This document shows, in pieces, positions 31,618 through 33,418 of a DNA stretch of 33,418 nt (position 1 is its first letter; each line of letters opens with the position of its first letter). Under the pieces are notes generated by a model, which saw nothing but the letters and a program-made list of their open reading frames with translations, was not told where the DNA came from and made no database searches. The stretch comes from F23-B02 sp963627445. GTDB lineage: Bacteria; Bacillota; Clostridia; Oscillospirales; Oscillospiraceae. The translations under genes were made by a program, and so were the position numbers. The stretch spans positions 1 to 33,418 of the forward strand of contig CAVGBM010000100.1 in the NCBI GenBank assembly GCA_963627445.1, read 5' to 3'.

Positions 31618-31646
31618 ATTTTAATTGACTGCGCCTTGCTTGTCAA
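31618..31646 (-). promoter_or_regulatory. Promoter of the NusG-II/Gx operon
   Basis: On the minus strand, TTGACA (31641-31646), a 17-nt spacer and TAAAAT (31618-31623). Only 6 nt separate the -10 box from ATG 31611, so transcription would start at or within a few bases of the start codon. Confidence 0.72.
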
Positions 31647-31668
31647 TGAGCATAAATAATGATATAAT
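31640..31668 (+). promoter_or_regulatory. Promoter of the FHA-SEDS gene
   Basis: TTGTCA (31640-31645), a 17-nt spacer and TATAAT (31663-31668). Its -35 hexamer occupies almost the same bases as that of the divergent NusG-II promoter. Confidence 0.8.
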
Positions 31669-31704
31669 ACAAAATTGTATAACTATGAAAAGAGGTGAAT
31701 TCGG

Positions 31705-33390
31705 TTGACCGACATGATCGTAAGAGCCATATCGTTTATTTTACCGCTGTTTGCGTTTATTGTGCTGATAAGAACGGTGCGGTCTATGTTCAACGGCAAA
31801 TCCCAGACGGAGATCTGGGGCTATATTCAGACCGATGACAAGGTGCTGCGCATAACGCACTGGGAAAATATCATCGGTAGGACACGCTCGGCCGACATCC
31901 ATCTTTCAAGCCCAAAGGTCAGCCGTGTTCACGCCGTTTTGATCCGCAGTGCCAAGGGACAGTGGCGGATATTCGACATTTTCTCAAAGGGCGGCGTTCG
32001 CGTAAACGGGCAGTCGGTCGGCGTAAGCGGATACCCGCTTACGGACGGCGATGTTTTGAATCTCTCGGAGGTCAGCGTCAGATTTCGCGAAATAAACGAG
32101 CGCCAGCGCAGCGAGATCGAGGCTCGCAGAATCGTCACATGGAGGAATGTCCATCCGGCGATAACGCTGCTGTACCTGACAGTATTCCAGGTGTTTCTGC
32201 TTTTGGAGCACTGCTTCAGTGCCTCGCAGGAGACGCTGCCGGAGATTGCACTCGGCTTTGCGCTGCTTATTTTGCTCGAGTGGTTTTGCTACTTTGCCAT
32301 GCGCAGCATAAGGCGCACGGGCTTTGAGGTCGAGACCGTCGCATTCTTCCTGTCCACCATCGGTCTATCGGTCATCGCGACCTCGGTTCCGTCGGAGATG
32401 TTCCGCCAGATGATCATCGTTTTTGCGGGCGTTGTCTCGTTCTTCCTTTTAGGCGCGTGGCTGCGTGATCTTGACAGGACTAAGACTATGCGCCTGCCCG
32501 CTGCCATCGGTGCGGTGCTGCTGCTTGCCGCCGTGCTTGTTATAGGCAGCGAGAAGAACGGCGCAAAAAACTGGATCTTCATAGGCAGCATGTCGCTCCA
32601 GCCGTCGGAGTTTGTAAAGGTCGCATATATCTATGTCGGCGCTGCGACGCTCGACAGACTGTTCAGCACCAAGAACCTTATCGTTTTCATCGGCTTTTCC
32701 GCAGTCTGCGTCATGGCGCTTGCACTCATGAGCGACTTCGGTACGGCGCTTATATTCTTCGTGACCTTCCTCGTCATATCATTCATGCGCTCGGGCTCTA
32801 TCGCAACTGTCGCACTGGCTGTCACCGGTGCGGGCATGGCGGGCTTTCTTATGCTGCGCATGAAAGCGCATGTCGCGCGGCGCTTTGCCGCATGGGGGCA
32901 TGTGTGGGAGGATGTTTACGATACGGGCTATCAGCAGACGCACGCTCTGTCTGCCGGTGCATCCGGCGGGCTTTTCGGCAAGGGTGCGGGCAACGGCTGG
33001 CTCAAGGACGGCTTTGCCGCAAACACTGACACAGTGTTCAGCCTCGTGTGCGAGGAGCTGGGTCTTCTTATCGCCATCTGCGCCGTTTTGGCCATAGTCT
33101 CGCTTGCATTCTTCGCAGTCAGGAACGCCGCTCAGGGCAGGAGCGCATACTATTCCATTGCCGCCTGCGCAACGGCGAGCATGTTCCTTGTCCAGCTTGC
33201 GCTGAATGTTTTCGGCTCTGTTGACATTCTGCCGTTTACGGGTGTCACCTTCCCCTTCGTTTCAAGGGGCGGCACCTCGGTGCTGTCGTGCTGGATGCTG
33301 CTTGCGTTTATCAAAGCCGGCGACACACGAAAGGGAGCAAGCTTCGTTGTCAAGGCTCCCGACGCTAAACAAAAGGAGGCAAAGGCATGA
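31705..33390 (+). CDS. FHA domain-SEDS (FtsW/RodA/SpoVE) fusion protein
   Basis: A 561-residue membrane protein. After one N-terminal helix (10-25), residues about 50-128 form an FHA phosphothreonine-binding domain: IIGRTRSADIHLSSPKVSRVHA and a conserved NG. From about residue 150 it is a SEDS peptidoglycan glycosyltransferase with about ten helices and the signs SLQPSEFVKVA, SDFGTALIFF, GLFGKGAGNGWL, DTVFSLVCEELG and PFVSRGGTS. It should polymerise lipid II at the membrane with a class B PBP partner; the FHA part suggests control by a Ser/Thr kinase. TTG 31705 follows GAGGTG at 7 nt; an ATG at 31714 is possible. Its stop overlaps the next start (ATGA). Confidence 0.93.
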   Translation: MTDMIVRAISFILPLFAFIVLIRTVRSMFNGKSQTEIWGYIQTDDKVLRITHWENIIGRTRSADIHLSSPKVSRVHAVLIRSAKGQWRIFDIFSKGGVRVNGQSVGVSGYPLTDGDVLNLSEVSVRFREINERQRSEIEARRIVTWRNVHPAITLLYLTVFQVFLLLEHCFSASQETLPEIALGFALLILLEWFCYFAMRSIRRTGFEVETVAFFLSTIGLSVIATSVPSEMFRQMIIVFAGVVSFFLLGAWLRDLDRTKTMRLPAAIGAVLLLAAVLVIGSEKNGAKNWIFIGSMSLQPSEFVKVAYIYVGAATLDRLFSTKNLIVFIGFSAVCVMALALMSDFGTALIFFVTFLVISFMRSGSIATVALAVTGAGMAGFLMLRMKAHVARRFAAWGHVWEDVYDTGYQQTHALSAGASGGLFGKGAGNGWLKDGFAANTDTVFSLVCEELGLLIAICAVLAIVSLAFFAVRNAAQGRSAYYSIAACATASMFLVQLALNVFGSVDILPFTGVTFPFVSRGGTSVLSCWMLLAFIKAGDTRKGASFVVKAPDAKQKEAKA

Positions 33391-33418
33391 AAAAAGTCTC
33401 CCTAAGAGCATCATTTGC
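33387..33418 (+). CDS. Start of the next gene (probable penicillin-binding protein), cut by window edge
   Basis: ATG 33387 follows AAGGAGG and overlaps the stop of the FHA-SEDS gene by 4 nt. Only about ten codons (MKKVSLRASF) are visible. A class B penicillin-binding protein is the usual neighbour of such SEDS genes; the identity rests on context only. Confidence 0.45.
   Translation, partial: MKKVSLRASF

Noticed and set aside
1..33418. CRISPR array, insertion sequence, prophage or toxin-antitoxin system
   Set aside because: No regularly spaced repeats, transposase or integrase sequence, target duplications or paired toxin genes were seen.

Overview
The window looks like ordinary chromosome from a strict anaerobe of the class Clostridia, probably a gut-type member of the Oscillospiraceae or a relative. 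The reasons are a moderately high G+C content, Firmicutes-style Shine-Dalgarno and sigma-A promoter sequences, a T-box leader, a trimeric [FeFe] hydrogenase, a clostridial-type thioredoxin reductase and many short lipoproteins. I see no prophage, insertion sequence, integrase, CRISPR array or recognisable defence system. Nearly all of it is coding, in short operons separated by clear hairpin terminators.

Layout. 1-1710: the start of valS on the minus strand, behind a T-box leader with its own consensus promoter. 1712-3819 (minus): a DegV protein, thioredoxin and a thioredoxin reductase that resembles the ferredoxin-dependent type. 3939-5606 (plus): glnS. 5649-7237 (minus): an EamA permease and a DUF554 protein. 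7384-7945 (plus): a small lipoprotein and tRNA-Leu(UAG). 8003-9006 (minus): a damaged SUF iron-sulfur locus, with sufU frameshifted and the C-terminal third of sufS joined in frame to a foreign N-terminus. 9030-11162 (minus): ZIP metal transporter, ATC-hydrolase-family protein and TetR regulator. 11331-13452 (plus): malQ and a YitT-family protein. 13458-16460 (minus): a Crp/Fnr-type regulator heading a nitrate/sulfonate-type ABC transporter operon. 16556-16639: a small remnant of a YitT-like gene. 16920-20960 (plus): the HydC-HydB-HydA hydrogenase operon. 21145-23519: a large lipoprotein and a 62-residue protein. 23690-26016 (plus): ilvA, ridA and an XRE regulator. 26051-28167 (minus): rarD and glyA. 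28319-29392 (plus): a membrane-anchored endonuclease/exonuclease/phosphatase-fold protein. 29445-31611 (minus): a NifX-like protein with a Cys/His tail, an Mrp ATPase, and a Gx-transporter/NusG-II pair. 31705-end (plus): an FHA-SEDS fusion and the first codons of the next gene.

How it fits together. Two themes recur. The first is redox and Fe-S chemistry: a hydrogenase of the bifurcating type that would interconvert NADH, ferredoxin and H2, a thioredoxin reductase probably fed by ferredoxin, an Fe-S carrier ATPase, a NifX-like metal-cluster protein, a ZIP transporter, a broken SUF locus, and a membrane pair resembling EetA/EetB of flavin-based extracellular electron transfer. The second is amino-acid and translation housekeeping: ValRS, GlnRS, tRNA-Leu, threonine dehydratase with RidA, and serine hydroxymethyltransferase.

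I did not find a clearly new multi-gene system. The items most worth a second look are the sufS chimera next to the sufU frameshift, the ferredoxin-type thioredoxin reductase, the EetAB-like pair with overlapping divergent promoters and a probably leaderless transcript, the YitT remnant, the structured hydrogenase leader, and several perfect or near-perfect dyads at promoters. All calls come from reading the sequence; no database search was run.
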